Numbered from the stretch's first letter, positions 10,196-23,100 are shown. The stretch: 64,000 nt of DNA from Fistulifera solaris (GCA_030295235.1 AP026132.1:346001-410000), one strand, 5' to 3'. Notes: generated by a model not told the origin, from the sequence alone. Numbers and translations: made by a program.

Positions 10196-12664
10196 AATGA
10201 TTGAAGGGGTATTTTTGTTTAAAGTGATAATAATGAATAATGAATCCATAAAATGATTTTGTTGATGTTTTCGTTTTTGTCGTCATTTTGGTTTCCGTAA
10301 AAAAATGAATGACATGTGGATAGTTTTAGTCGTACCGGTATAGACATTGGCATACTCATTCGTTCATTCTTTCGCAAGCATCTCTCTAATGGCGGCCTAG
10401 GCGACACGATTAAATCGTTGTGGACAAGGTGTGGATGTTATTGGTTCTCCGTAATTCTGTCTTTTCTATCAGCGTCCAAGAAGCATGAAATAAACATAAG
10501 AAGAAAAATGCAGCAATTGTAAAAGAAAGATGGGAATTACACAGGAGCAAAAAAAGCGTCGATCATCGATCGGTAAGTTCCTCATGCTGACTTTCGCACG
10601 CCGTGTTTATAGCCGGAGCGTCGAAAGGATCTTGTGACGTACAACAGGATGATTCGTCATCTCTTGGTTATTCTCGGAAATGCACGCGGCTACATTACAC
10701 TCTAAGAAATCTGCAAAGGTTTCGTTTAGTAAGATCTATAATTTTTCGATCTTCCTGTCGTTAGGGATGTTCCACATCCATCACCAAGTTTGAACCTTCA
10801 AGTTTTCGTTCGTACTTGATGCTATTTCGCTTTCGACAGACATCAATTTACCTTACTACCTCTTAGGCTGTTGCAGGGAAGGAAGCGTCAAAGCGTGCGC
10901 TACGGAAATGATGCACACGGTGCCTGAATGACTCTAAAGGTGACCGCAGTAAATGTGAGTGACGTAACAGTTCGCAATCGCAATGCGAAACGATGTAAGC
11001 TGCTAGATAGGCTCATGTGATCCTAAACAATTCTTTTTCGATAGAAGAAACGAATCCCCTCTCACGTCTAAGAATGTTTCACACTAGCACCGAATCAACA
11101 GTTCAAATTCATGTATGGGGCGAAAAAAGTAACTCACGTAATAGACAAGTCGCTCGTGGTACAGAGTGTAGCCCCAAATGCTAGGGTTATGAAAGACTCA
11201 CCTCATGATTATTGCATCACCAACAAGCTCATAAGGCGTCGGGTCGCGAAAAAGGTTCGGTTCGACAACGTCTCGCGAAGGCACCAACCGAGACGTCACA
11301 TCTGAAAATGTATAAAATGAGTGCACTAAGTTAGACCCTCTAGGATCAATCGTATTGCAAAGAAACAAAGGATCCACTCTCTAGGGAGTGCAGTGACGAG
11401 GCATTATTGCAGAAAAACGAAAAGATCAGAACGATCCCTTCCAATCCGCGCCTCGCGTATGCTCTACCACAAACGTAACGGATGCGCATCTACTAAAAAG
11501 TCGCGTACCCTGACTAGTTGTGGAACTCTTGCTTTGTTGGTCGTACCTGCTTGCTTCTATTGTTGTGTAACATAGGACAGAAAACGAAGCCATTAGTCAG
11601 AGTGTCAGAAAATACATGGAAGTGTTCGAGCTCTTGTGACTCAGTCTCCGACGGACAGGAACAGAGATTGAGTGTCTGAGAACGATAAATAATCCTTTCG
11701 CGAAAGACGAGTTCGAAGGGATGATATCTGTACTGCACATATCGCGGCAGCATCAACCTCGAATGCTGAAGAAACTTCATGACATGCAGTCGCTGACAGT
11801 CGACGAGTCAAGACCATGATCATCAACTTACAGATTACTATCTCAAAGAAACAATTGTCAATAAAATTGTTCTTTTAGGTGTTGTTTGTTATATTAGAAC
11901 TGCATCTTGTGGTCGAAAAAGAAACTTCGTTGCTCGTCATGGTCGGAAGCTTTCTCGGAAAGGATTGGAGATTGGAGGTTGTACGTAAATCTGCAATAAG
12001 ACAGACGGTCAGACGCTTCTACTATCGACTATGGTCTAAAATGTGATCTCATGTACAGTACTGAATCTTTGGTAGTACTTTTTAGTGGGCGCATTTTCAT
12101 TGGGCTTGTAATGTATTTCAGGCAGGCGCGCTTTCCACGTTCCGCTGAGGAATTACTATGGAGACCGGAGGAATTATGCCGCATAGTAAAGTGAATGTCA
12201 TTAGGAGCGGAACATCATTTTTGATCATTCACCTAATAAGAATAACTCATACTCTTCGTTGTACAATAGCAGTGACTATAAAACTCTTCATACCTGTATA
12301 TTCAGAAATTTTACCAGCGATGACCTCGATTTCGGTCGCCTTTTCTCGCCAGCAAGGACCTCCGCGCGCTCAACTCGTGTTGCTCTTCCGCAGTATCCTT
12401 CGCCTTTCCGAATAAAATAAAAATAACTTTGTTGAGGTGGGTAATAGCTTGTATTGATCATGTTTGCAATTAGAAAAGAAACAAGCAGCAAGAACGACGG
12501 AGCAAAGGCACCAAGGGACATCACCAAATTTTACACGAGAACGAGACGTGTTCTCGGCGATAACTGCTGCGCGGTTTGTTCTGTTTTGTTATTACGAAGT
12601 ATGAAATAAACACTCATGCTTTTTCTTTGTTTTGCAGTTTATATAAAAAGAAATCAGTGCAATC
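10196..12664. other. Gene-poor stretch, 2.5 kb
   Basis: No ORF here has convincing composition, introns or homology; the longest run to 60-90 codons on both strands. No rRNA, tRNA, transposon terminal repeats or tandem array was recognised. Just upstream of the V-ATPase gene a 7-bp-arm hairpin (12536-12542 with 12550-12556) lies in the likely promoter or leader. The region may hold regulatory or noncoding RNA sequence that cannot be recognised by eye. Confidence 0.5.
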
Positions 12665-13248
12665 ATGAGTGTCGATATGGAAACCTGCCCAGCATCAGCG
12701 CCTTTCTTCGGCTTTATGGGAGTAACATCCGCCTTGGTGTTCGCCAACATTGGTGCTGCTTACGGAACTGCTAAATCAGGAGTTGGTATTTCTTCGATGG
12801 GTGTAATGAACCCCGGTCTCGTCATGCGAAACATTATTCCAGTAGTCATGGCTGGTGTGTTGGGTATTTATGGATTGATCGTTGCCGTTATTATTCAAGG
12901 TTCGATTGTACAACCTCAGAACGGCTTTAGCCAGTATTCACTCTACACTGGATTCGCACACCTTGCTGCCGGTCTATGTTGCGGACTCTCTGGATTAGCT
13001 GCCGGTATGGCTATCGGAATTGTGGGCGACGCCGGTGTTCGCGCAGTTGGACAACAAGAGAAACTCTTCGTGGGTATGATCTTGATTCTCATTTTCGCTG
13101 AAGCTCTTGGTCTTTACGGTACGTTGAATTACAAGGAGGCTCCCTTAGGCATCGTCACATTTTTCTCACTTTTTCTCTTTTTTCAGGATTGATTGTTGCA
13201 CTAATTCTATCCCAAAACAACTTCGTCTGCGAAGGCAATGGCAACTAA
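12665..13248 (+). CDS. V-type H+-ATPase proteolipid subunit c (V0)
   Basis: Membrane rotor subunit of the vacuolar proton pump, which acidifies vacuoles and other endomembrane compartments. The product has 171 residues, normal for the family, with four TM helices formed from two repeats. The proton-carrying glutamate is present in helix 4 ([10 protein letters not shown], about residue 145). One intron, 13119-13186 (68 bp), falls inside the [10 protein letters not shown] segment; splicing restores the canonical C terminus. The ATG at 12665 gives a standard N terminus. Flanked on both sides by long gene-poor DNA. Confidence 0.96.
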
Positions 13249-14873
13249 GACTTATTGTGTCGAACTTTGTTATTAAAGCGCCTGTTTATTTCAATTTTTG
13301 TGTCTAGCATGTGCGGTTTGCTTCTAAATAACTTGCGAGCTAGTCTAGAGTTTGCATAGTTTATCTTTTCATCCCTCAAGCTCGAGCTGGATTCATTTTG
13401 CTTACAGCTGGTGTCCGATCGTCTCAACTCCATGTAGCCCTCGTAGAAGCCTACCACAACGGAAAAAATATGATTTGAGTACCGGTCCAAAAACTCCTCC
13501 AAACTCTTTTTATCGCGACAAATTTCGTGTTGTTTCGACGATGCCGATCATACCATTCGATCACTGATAACTCGTCCTAAACATCTCACCTCGTGGATCG
13601 AAAAACATATAATGTGTAACTTTTAATTTCGCGTCGAACGGTATAACTTGATCCACGAGATCAGATCATGACGGACTTCAAAAACATCGCAAGAACAAGG
13701 CACTCACTTGTTGGTCAAGTTGAATTGGACGATTATCATGAATACGTTGATCTGTGACGAAATTTTCTTCCCGTTTCTTATCAAATACAGCCCATTTTCG
13801 GCAATTACGTTTAAGAGGGACTTTAGACGTGCCAATTTCGTCCGATCAATCCTATTCGAAGTCCCTCGTTAAATGCCTCATGTTGGTCTTCCGGAAGTTT
13901 ACCGTAATCAAATCAAGGTATTATGACCAAATAAAGAAAGCAAGCGCGCGGTTCATTGTAACTTCGGCAAGCTCTTATGAAGAGAGGACTTGGGGCGATG
14001 GCAATCACGCAAACGACCTCGAAAAGATAGTAAAGAAGCTAAAGACTTCCGCTGTGTCATGAATTTTGACGGGTGTTTCGTCAGGGCAGTGGTGAATACA
14101 AAGCGCAAAAAAACTTTGTTGAGAAAGCAGCTTGAGACATCAAATGAGTGGAGCGATTACCAGCCATCAGATAGAGAATTTGACGAGGAACTGGCATAAC
14201 TAATAATTTTATATACTAATTTGTCAAAATTTCCATCGTGTTTGCTTACTGGTGATAGAGTTCTGCTTCAGACTGAGTAAGCTATTAAATATAATTATGA
14301 GGTATTTTAGTCAAACAAACCTATACAAGTGGGAATCGTCGCCTGCATAACATAGTTAACATGACTCATGACTGACTAGTGACTGAGGCGAAAATCTAGG
14401 TTAATTTCATTTCAAGGTCAAGAAAACACGAAATCGAACCAGCTAACGTAGATTATATTCCTACATGTGTAAGATTGTCAACAGAAGGAATAAAATGTAA
14501 TTGAAATTGAGTTCATGATTATTCTTTCTTAGATTCTTTACTTTCAATTTACTCCTACGGAGAAATGGGACGTAGAATATGTACTACACGTAGATTTTCG
14601 TACGAGGGTACATGGTGCTGTGACGATCGGCCACCAGCTGTACCTCTTCGCTGTGACCGGTGCGAATGCGGCGACTTGTGTCGGGCCCGCGCGTTGTATA
14701 GCATTTATAGTAAGTGAACTGACAAAAGTTGGTGACCGTGAAAAGCGCGAACACAATGCGATGCGTGCGTTTCATTGGTGATGTCTCCGTCTTCATTTGC
14801 TACTGGTACAAGGTGTATGTTCACCGTATAAATACAGAGATACCTCTTCCTAAGATTGTATCAAAGCATAAAC
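13249..14873. other. Gene-poor stretch, 1.6 kb
   Basis: AT-rich region between the V-ATPase and SR-protein genes. Open frames at 13754-14199 (plus) and 14584-14796 (minus) are short and unrecognised. A perfect 10-bp inverted repeat (13590-13599 and 13650-13659) flanks a 50-base loop. A TATA-like TATAAATA at about 14827 lies 47 bp before the SR gene start and may be its core promoter. Confidence 0.5.
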
Positions 14874-16158
14874 ATGGATAGTGAGGAGGATCAACTTTCT
14901 GCTCAAGAACAAGGCAAACCAGAAGATGATTCGGGCGAGGTGCAAGGGTCCTTAGGAATGCGTCCGGTATTCTTGGGCAATCTCGTCCCCAACTTTTCCA
15001 CCGATGATCTCAAAGATATCTTTGAGAAGCCCGTTCAGCCCAAGCCTGATAAATCCTACGAACCCATCCCTGTGGATCGCGTGGATCAAAAACGGGGTTA
15101 CTGCTTTATCTTTCTGAAGGACGCAACCTCTCCAGCCGACAAAGCGAGAGTCGAAGACTTCATCTCGGATCTCAACGGAATGTAAGCAACATATCTACTT
15201 CTTCTTCTACGTGATTGTTGACTACCTTCGCTACACTACTTCTTCTGGTGGCTTTTCTTCATTTTAAAACTCCTCCATTCACAGCGTACCTACTGTCTTA
15301 CTGCGCTCTCTTCCTCTTTCGCTACGCCCTTCGTCATCGGCCTTCTGCTGCGTTGCACTGACTCTTTCTTTTTTCTCTGCTTGTTTCTACTTACAACAAC
15401 ATCAGGGATATCCCCAACGTATCCAAGGCTCTTCGCGTCGAATTCGCTCGTGGAGATGGCCGTGTCAAGCGCAAGGAAGATGAGCGTCGCAAGAATATTG
15501 AGCCTTCGGACACGTTGTTTGTCGTCAATTTTCACGAAGAAACGACGCGCCAAGAAGATCTGGAGTTTTTATTTCAGCCCTTCGGAGAGCTTCTGCGTAT
15601 CGATATGAAGCGCAACTACGCCTTTGTGCAGTTCAAGACGATCGAACAGGCGACAAAGGCGAAAGAGACGACGAATGGAGGGAAACTGGATCAAGCCGTC
15701 TTGACGGTGGAGTATGTAGCGCGTCAACGAGACAGCAATAATAACAACAATAGAAGACGCCGAGACCGCGGGGACGATCGTCGTCACGGCCGCAACGATC
15801 GTATGGATACCCGCCGTCGTCTCGATCCGGGGCCGCCTCGGCATTATCGCAGGGACAGCCCTCCTCCGTACCGAGGAGGTCGTCGCAGTCGTAGTCGATC
15901 GCGGTCTCCTCCCTACCGACATGGTTACCGCTCGAGGTATGTGTCCTACTTATTTGATGTCTTTTGTGTACATTCATTCTCAAATTTCGCTTGATTTTCA
16001 GGAGCCCTCCCCGTGGCCGCTACGAAGACCGTTATGATGACTTCCGAGACCGACGTGGACCTAGCCCTCCACCTTACAGGGGTCGTAGTCCGGACCGGGA
16101 CCGTGGTCGTGACTTTTATCGCGATGATCGCGAACGAGACCGTGGTTATCGTGGATAA
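14874..16158 (+). CDS. SR-family splicing factor with two RRMs
   Basis: Predicted nuclear RNA-binding protein of 331 residues. Acidic N terminus, RRM1 (about 25-125, with PVFLGNLVPNF as RNP2-like and RGYCFIFL as RNP1-like), RRM2 (about 140-215, TLFVVNF and NYAFVQF), then an Arg/Ser/Asp-rich tail with SRSRSRSPP and PSPPPYRG repeats. This order matches plant and animal SR proteins that guide splice-site choice. Three exons: 14874-15181, 15406-15936, 16002-16158. The first intron (224 bp) is about three times the local norm and lies inside RRM1, as in genes whose long introns permit autoregulated splicing (inference). The second is 65 bp. ATG at 14874 chosen over an upstream in-frame TTG. Confidence 0.88.
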
Positions 16159-16328
16159 GCTAAGGGTTAGATGAGACAAGGAACTCCGCCCCCTCGAGCG
16201 TCGAGGTCAATGTCATTTCGGTTTGCCTACTAATAATGCTTAGCGATAAATGTATTCCAACATTGACCCTATAAATTGTTTGGTTATTAGTGACGATTCA
16301 GCATGCATCCGAGGAGATGGTGAAATCT

Positions 16329-18192
16329 CTAGATGGACAGCTTCAATCTGAAAAATTGAATGCTTTGCAAGACAAACAGCCCAAAGTTGGGAATAGATAA
16401 ATCTTCTGTCATACGAATGAATGTCATTTTTGGGCCTTCTTCTATGGATCCTTTTCGTCTTTTTTTCTGCATAATGGCTTTAGTGTAGACTGATAAAAGT
16501 GTGTCAGCTTCTTCTTCAATGCCCAAGGACGCAGCAATGCTTAGGGAAGTAGGACGGACTTCCAAAGCCGCGGTCGAAATCGGTGTCACACTCCGTATTA
16601 AATCTGGCGACCAAGGGGCCGTTCCAGATTGTAGACTGACAGCATTTGACTGTATGCGCGACACCCGAATCTTCTCTTCGTTCCCTCGTTTAACTTTCGC
16701 TTTCCCGTTTCCTTCCGAAGACTTTTCTTTTTGACTTCGACTTCCTTCTTACACGCTTCCAGCCAATGGCATGAGTAGTGTCAAGTTTTGAGAAGGTAGG
16801 TAATGTCCCCGATTCCCTCTGTTTCGTATTGTTGTTACCAGTAGCATTAACCAAGTATTCGTCGTCAGACGTCAATTTCTTTCCATGATCTCCCATTAAT
16901 CGATTCGAGTGATCTTTGATCAGGTCAGCATCAAGTTCGTTTTCTCTTTGTATCTTGGAAACGCAAATGCGATCGGTATTTCGACGATCAATTTTGCGCG
17001 GGGCATTACGCTTCGATGTGCCAGAATTTTCACGTTGGCCTACTACCAGAGGTTCCTCGTCAGCACTATGTATCGAAGCCGATTCGGTTTCCTCTAAACC
17101 TGGCATTACATTCAGCGAGTCGACAAGCCTCTCCTTGCAGCGCAATTGTTGCTTCGATAGGTTTAACGTAAGTTGCTCTCCCGTGGATGAAATAAGAGAG
17201 TGTAGATGATTGCTATGGTCTTTTGTATGCCTGCCAACTTTTTCGTAGTCTTCGACACGATTCGCCTGGTTATTCGAAGCACGGCGTTTCTGTAGTAAAC
17301 GATCCGGTTTTCTCTCTTCGACGATTGAGAACGATCGAGCTGATTGATTCGGTGGGGAACCAGCGCCACAGCTCTCCCGCGTAATATTATTCTGTTCTTT
17401 AAGAAGCGCTTTCAGAGAAGCAATGTTTTTCTGGGCCGGGAGACTCTCACTGTCATGTACATTGCTGTCCTCCTCCCAGGACGATACCCTGTCAACTTGG
17501 ATGTTGTCGATATCAGAAGTATTCGACAACGTCGAGTTGAGAAGGGAAGTAACAGGTACGGAATTCCGGCGCCGTCGTCTTCTCATCGACAGGACGGCCT
17601 TACTGAGAAACCCTCCGGTGTCACTTAGGCCGTCCGAGTCGCCGGATAAGCTAAGGCTCTTCCGACGGGGCCACATCATGTACTTGCGCGGAATCCATTG
17701 ATCCGAAATCACCGAAGCGCTTTCGCTCCGGCGATCCAAACTTTCGCTCCTAGTACGGAGGCTCGTTGTACTGTTGAGGCCGGAAAAATCCATGGGTTTC
17801 GAAGGTACAATCGGCGGCGAATTTTCTTCATCCGTAAATATGAACAAGCGATCCGCCTCGTCGGGACTGTAAATGTCGGTCAGCGTTATCAAAGGATTCG
17901 AAATATCTTCGTCGTCCTCAATGGTCGACCAAGAGTCGCCTTCGACATAACTGTCTTCCAAACTCGAGACCGAAGCCTCGTCGGAAAGTGTCAGAATCAC
18001 GTTATCGTCGCTTGTGTCAATCTTACTGATCGGTATGCCTAAATTTTCGTCTACGAAGCCTCCTGGATACACCGCAGGGTCTGAGCTGTAGGAGCATTGG
18101 TCACTGTTGGAGGAATTTCGGTCCTGATCATCATCATCATCAGAATGTCTTCTCGTTGCTTCATCCGACGAATGGGATGTTCGGGGTGGCAT
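16329..18192 (-). CDS. Unknown, largely disordered Ser/Arg/Asp-rich protein
   Basis: I do not recognise this gene. The first 490 or so residues are low in hydrophobic residues and rich in Ser, Asp, Arg and Asn, with an acidic N-terminal third, a basic stretch RRRRRRNS and a basic cluster RRKSKSK near the end of the first frame. The frame closes at 16690, but the next frame continues with plausible coding sequence to 16329; removing one base from the T run at 16728-16732 joins them into about 620 residues. That joining is inference. ATG at 18192 is the first in frame. It pairs head to head with the pseudouridine synthase gene. Nuclear localisation is possible from the basic clusters. Confidence 0.6.
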
Positions 18193-18682
18193 GGTGAGGA
18201 ATTTGAATGTTGTAATAACTCCGTAACAAGTAGTAGTTGCACCTCAATGTGACAATATTTATTTTTGCACCTCAACGAGAAAAAAGATCGGGAAGATAAA
18301 AATGCGCGTTCGTTTTTATTGCGCAGGCGTTTCGGAAAGAGTGATCTTCCCTATAAGTAAATCGTCAAAATAACGGTTATTTGTTTTCAAGCTAGATTGA
18401 CGTTTGCGGAAGATATTTTTGTTACGGTATCTGGGTACCGGTAAAAGTCGCGCACGCAAATGCGATAAGGGCAACGGACAGACTACCTTTTGCAAAATGC
18501 AAAACCCATCACACGCATCCCAAAAACGAAAAAATAGCACGCCAACTAGGTGCAAATCCTTGACGACAACATCTCTGTTTCATTCGATTGCAGCCTCTCT
18601 CAAACTTGTGGTTTTGGAACCAGACGGTCGGTCGAGGACTGTGTGGTCTGTCGAGCGCTAAGTGAAACTCTGGAAATCCTTC
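18193..18682. promoter_or_regulatory. Divergent promoter spacer
   Basis: A 490 bp spacer between the disordered-protein gene and the pseudouridine synthase gene. It contains one TGACGT (18398-18403), the core of the CO2/cAMP-responsive elements known from Phaeodactylum promoters. Function not shown. Confidence 0.35.
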
Positions 18683-20074
18683 ATGAATCGATGCATCCTA
18701 CGACACATGTCGACACGATTTTACAGAAATTATACGAGTTTACCATCCTCCATGTCCACTTCCGCCATACAGGACAATCCCTGTTGGGGCTCTCCGGAGG
18801 CGTGTTCCCTCAAAGATCTACTCACTCAATATTCCGATTGGATTGTTTACGATTCCGGTGATTACATCGGCTTGAATAAACCACCGGATTGTCGGATGGA
18901 TGGACCCCATAAGGCCACCGTTCTCAAGCTGTTGACGTATCTGTATCCCACCCAGCAATTGCAAAATGCGTTTCCGGACGAAATAGAGCGTCTAAACTAT
19001 ATTATACAAAACGTACACCAGTTTGGTGACTGTGAAAAGTATCTCACTGCCGAGGGCGATGGTACGCCTCTGCGTCCCTGTCATCAATTGGATTATGCGA
19101 CATCGGGTGTACTGTGGATTGCCCGCACGGCCGCAGCGGCCAACATCGCTCGTCAAGCGTTAGAACAACGGAGGGTGTCGAAAACCTATGTGGCTCTGGT
19201 ACACGGTCATGTGTCATCCGAATCATCTCCAGTTAATTACGACCAGGTCGATGCATGGTTGCAACGAACGGAACGTAGGTATCGAAAGCAACGACAAGGA
19301 GCGTCCTTGAAGGGATCCTTGCCTCCTCATTCCATATTTCACTTATGGAAGACACAGCAGCTAAAGAACGAGCACAACAAGAAACGAGTTCGACAAGAAC
19401 CCGTTTTCCAAGACGAGGAATGGCAACAGTTGTGGGCCCCGCTGCACGAGAATTTATCAAAGCAACCTAAAGAGTTTAAAGAGCAGTTGCTGCAAGCTGA
19501 CTGGAAACTCGTAAAGAAAGAATACTCAACGCTGACGCGGTACTTTGAAAATGTTTCCGAGGCATACAACACTCGACTTGCGAAGCAACGGACTCAACAA
19601 ACGAAACACGATGATGAATCCGAACAAATACCCCATGTGTTTCGTACATCAGAGGATGTTCAGAGTTTTTTCATCGCGGTGCCTATTGGGCAAGACGACA
19701 ATGACTTCCCCATGCGGATACCTCCCAGTTATAAGGAAATGGCATTCATGGCGAAAAATGCCACTTTGCAAACAGGTGACGCCTCGATGGACTATAAGCC
19801 CTCCCTGACACGGTGTACCATAGTTCAACAAGGAACTCTGGATGGCCAATGCGTCACCAAGGTTCTTTTGGAACCTAGAACGGGTCGTCGACACCAACTA
19901 CGAGTACATATGGCTTTGTTAGGACATCCGATTGTTGGGGACTTGACATACTGCAATCATCAGAGTGAACGATCTGGGCGAATGTGTCTACATTCGTTTC
20001 GTCTCCAAGTAAGTGACCCACTGCTGGACATGGAAGCCCCTGATCCATTTACTATAGATGCCGAGACACGATGA
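18683..20074 (+). CDS. RNA pseudouridine synthase, RluA family
   Basis: Enzyme that isomerises uridine to pseudouridine in RNA. Evidence: catalytic motif HQLDYATSG (aspartate about residue 137; the family usually has HRLD), then KTYVALVHG, and the C-terminal RTGRRHQLRVHMALLGHPIVGD and MCLHSFRL blocks. About 463 residues from ATG 18683; an in-frame GTG lies seven codons earlier. The N terminus (basic, Ser/Tyr-rich, no acidic residues) resembles a mitochondrial presequence. A long Lys/Gln/Glu-rich insertion of about 130 residues separates the two halves of the catalytic domain. No intron or frame break. Convergent with the next gene, 41 bp apart. Confidence 0.88.
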   Translation: MNRCILRHMSTRFYRNYTSLPSSMSTSAIQDNPCWGSPEACSLKDLLTQYSDWIVYDSGDYIGLNKPPDCRMDGPHKATVLKLLTYLYPTQQLQNAFPDEIERLNYIIQNVHQFGDCEKYLTAEGDGTPLRPCHQLDYATSGVLWIARTAAAANIARQALEQRRVSKTYVALVHGHVSSESSPVNYDQVDAWLQRTERRYRKQRQGASLKGSLPPHSIFHLWKTQQLKNEHNKKRVRQEPVFQDEEWQQLWAPLHENLSKQPKEFKEQLLQADWKLVKKEYSTLTRYFENVSEAYNTRLAKQRTQQTKHDDESEQIPHVFRTSEDVQSFFIAVPIGQDDNDFPMRIPPSYKEMAFMAKNATLQTGDASMDYKPSLTRCTIVQQGTLDGQCVTKVLLEPRTGRRHQLRVHMALLGHPIVGDLTYCNHQSERSGRMCLHSFRLQVSDPLLDMEAPDPFTIDAETR

Positions 20075-20115
20075 GTTAGAAAAAGCTATCGAACTTTGCA
20101 ATTTAATAGTTTTTC

Positions 20116-23100
20116 CTACGTGGCTTTTTTGTCGTGCAATTTTGAGGCTAGTTTCACCACATTCGTAGAATTGATTCCCATCTGATAAAGCCACTTAACA
20201 GCCGTCCATTCAACTGAATCTTGTTTAATCGAAAGAGTTTTCCGATCCCAGGCACTTGTAGCGAGATGCGCGACCTTGGATAGAATCCAGGGGTGGCGTG
20301 GGCCGTGCAAGTGACTCGCTATTAGTATACGATAGCATTCTACCTCCAAGACATCATCATCAATCGCATTCGCGAATTCATTAAACAGAGTTTCTTCGTC
20401 AGTGCGATCACCGCTTTGAGAAAGCGTCTCACTGAAAAATTGTGGGAGGTGATCGCCAACGCGACCGCTGTCCACAGAATCCTGTTCCGTATGTTGCGAA
20501 TCTACGTCGGTCAATAGTTCGTAAAGTTTGTCAAGATCAGAAGCGTCGGCTCCTTCGTCGATTCCGCGCGGTACAGGCTGTTCCAATGAACCAAGAGTTG
20601 ACCTAAAAGTTCTGTAAAAGGGAGTCGACTTTGCCATAAAGCTGAATTCAATGAACTAAAATCGTATCGGGTCGGTATTTTCAGGCCAAGGACACAGGAA
20701 TGCCACCACCCCTTTCTATTTCGCCCCCACCAATGCTTCGATGATTCATCAGCTCGCTCTAAATAAATATGGTCGATGTAACGATCCGAAATGAGCAAAC
20801 TGCATTGGGGACATTCTTTTTGACGCAAAAACGCTTCGTCTTTAACTCCGCTGCAGTTGGTCGACATCCCACTGCCCCCAGTTCAAAAGCGAGTATGCGC
20901 CAATTCTTTTGCATGACGGATCTTGTTCTAGAGATCTAGCAGCTGCTTCGATTCTAACCGAGTAATCATCCGCTTGACGTGAAAGACCTTGACAGGCATC
21001 AAAACAAGAATATGCCCAAAGGGCCAAATGATGTTTGTGAATTGATTTCAAAGCGTGAGTTTTTTCGTGTGAGCAAGGTGAGCCTAGTAAAAGTGCTACA
21101 ACCTCGTGCCATTCCAAAAAGCTGGTGACTGCGAGATGCACGTCTGAAGATAGTGCTACATGGGTTTGATTGCGTTGTTTCGATGCCAATTGAAACAAAA
21201 GGTATAAAGCGCGAGCAGTGTCTCGCCTCGTCTCCTCAAATTTCGGAAGCGGTTGACGACTCAGTTCCTGACCCGAGGATGGCTGGAAAAATGCACCCGA
21301 ATCAATGCGATTACCAGCGCACAAAAGCAGCGAGCAACCAAGAGCGGCGAGGTGCCAGCAGTGAAAATTTAATTCCGTGGGATCCCGCTCAATGCATTTG
21401 AAGAAAATTTGACTTGCTTGATACATGGCGTATTCGAGTTCAATAACGGAAACAGAGTTCGTTGAAGATGACTTTTCTGTAAGCATTCCATTCCGTTCTA
21501 GATGAATCAGGATTGAGTGCATCCATTTGAACGGCATCCTGTCACCTTCTTCGTTCAAAGGCTGCAACATTAGTCGTGCAACACTTTCTGGAAGATCTTT
21601 TGCTATTCGAAACAATCCATTGACTACATGATAGTCGCCAAATCGTTCCAATCCTATCGTCTGATCAACTTGCTGATAAATTTCATAGAATTCAGCAGCA
21701 ACCTCTTTACGCTTGAGAAAGACGTCGATACATCGTCGAGGTATGAGTCGACAGTTGTTTGCCCCTCTTTGATTGTTGTGTCCGCATGTGCCGGGGAACT
21801 ATCTTCTGCGAACCCCAAAAGGCCGTTTATCACCAATGAATAGTATCCCATCCAGCTTTTATAAACATGAGGCAGCGGCCAATCATCTTCGGCAGATGCT
21901 AAAGTAGCAAATCTGGCAATTTTCTTGTTCAGATCGATTGCCTTCCGGAACATGCTTTGAATCTGTAAGCAGATGTCTTCTGTCGACGTGTTCGATTTGA
22001 TATTCGCAGCAAATATCGCTAGAAGATGGGCACTTGTTAATGTTATAGTAGACTCCTCAATCATTACCCTGCCGGTAATATAGTTGGAAAACTTGTCAGG
22101 AGGACCCAGGATGACCCCACTTTCATCTAATGGGTGCCGGGGAACTGGAGGAATCGTTCCAGGCGTGAATGCGTACGAGACAACAGCGCGTAAATCAACC
22201 TCTGCCTTTGTCGCGACAGTTTTGCGGACACCACTATATTTCTTTTGAGGACCACCTGCCGAAATCGCTCCGCGACTTTGTGTTTTCCTCAGTTTCATAA
22301 TCTCCGTTTGCTTGTAGTCGAAACCGGCTACGTCTAGCCGATACCCAACGTGCGGCCCAGCCACCTGCAATTCTTTCGAAATACCCAACAGTTCGGCCAC
22401 TTCGCTTCGGTTCTTCCAAAGATGACTCCAAAATAGGTGATACCGATTGGCCGTTTCTTTCGCCACATTGCGTATCAGAATCGTATTACTACCCTCCAAC
22501 ATGTCCGAGTTCCACAAACACTGCAGGAAACGGGTCGTGGTATGAGCGTCCCTGTGCCGTCCACTCGCGAGCAAAAAACGCGCCGCCAATCGAAGCACTT
22601 GTCGTTTGTGCACGAACTGCGGCGAGCAATACAAGTTGTGATCCAGGGGAGGAAAGGTCGATTCTTGTAGTTTGAGTCGATGCGTTACAGGAATGGGACG
22701 GAGTGTTATGGCTTCCCCGGAAAGTTTGGGATAAGGTTGGGTGACTTTCACAGATTTCTGCACGACCGCTTGTTTCCGCTGCTCATAATATTGGCGCAAG
22801 GGGTCCAAATCGTCTGGTTGCACGAACCCTCGATCGTGAAAATTCATTTTCTCTTCATACGGAATAAAGATATCATTCTTTTCCCTCTCTTCTTGTTCTT
22901 CCTGTAATTTGCGTTTCTTCCTTTTCTCTTCTTGCCCGCTACTTTGAGTCAATTGACGCAATATGGCTTCCTCTTCTTCATCGGACGTATCGACAAGTTC
23001 CGTCGGATGTTCGGGTGACGGTACGATCGGTTCCGTTTCTGCAGGCGGAACACTAGTATTCTGCAAAAATACTTGTTGCAGTACATCACCCACGTCCGTT

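Noticed and set aside
13754-14199. Two overlapping plus-strand ORFs as a small gene
   Set aside because: No recognisable motif, lies in AT-rich DNA, no ATG context or intron support; the Lys/Arg content follows from base composition.
14584-14796. 70-residue minus-strand ORF, divergent from the SR gene by 77 bp
   Set aside because: Composition is plausible (hydrophobic start, basic end) but no family was recognised, and another frame is equally open.
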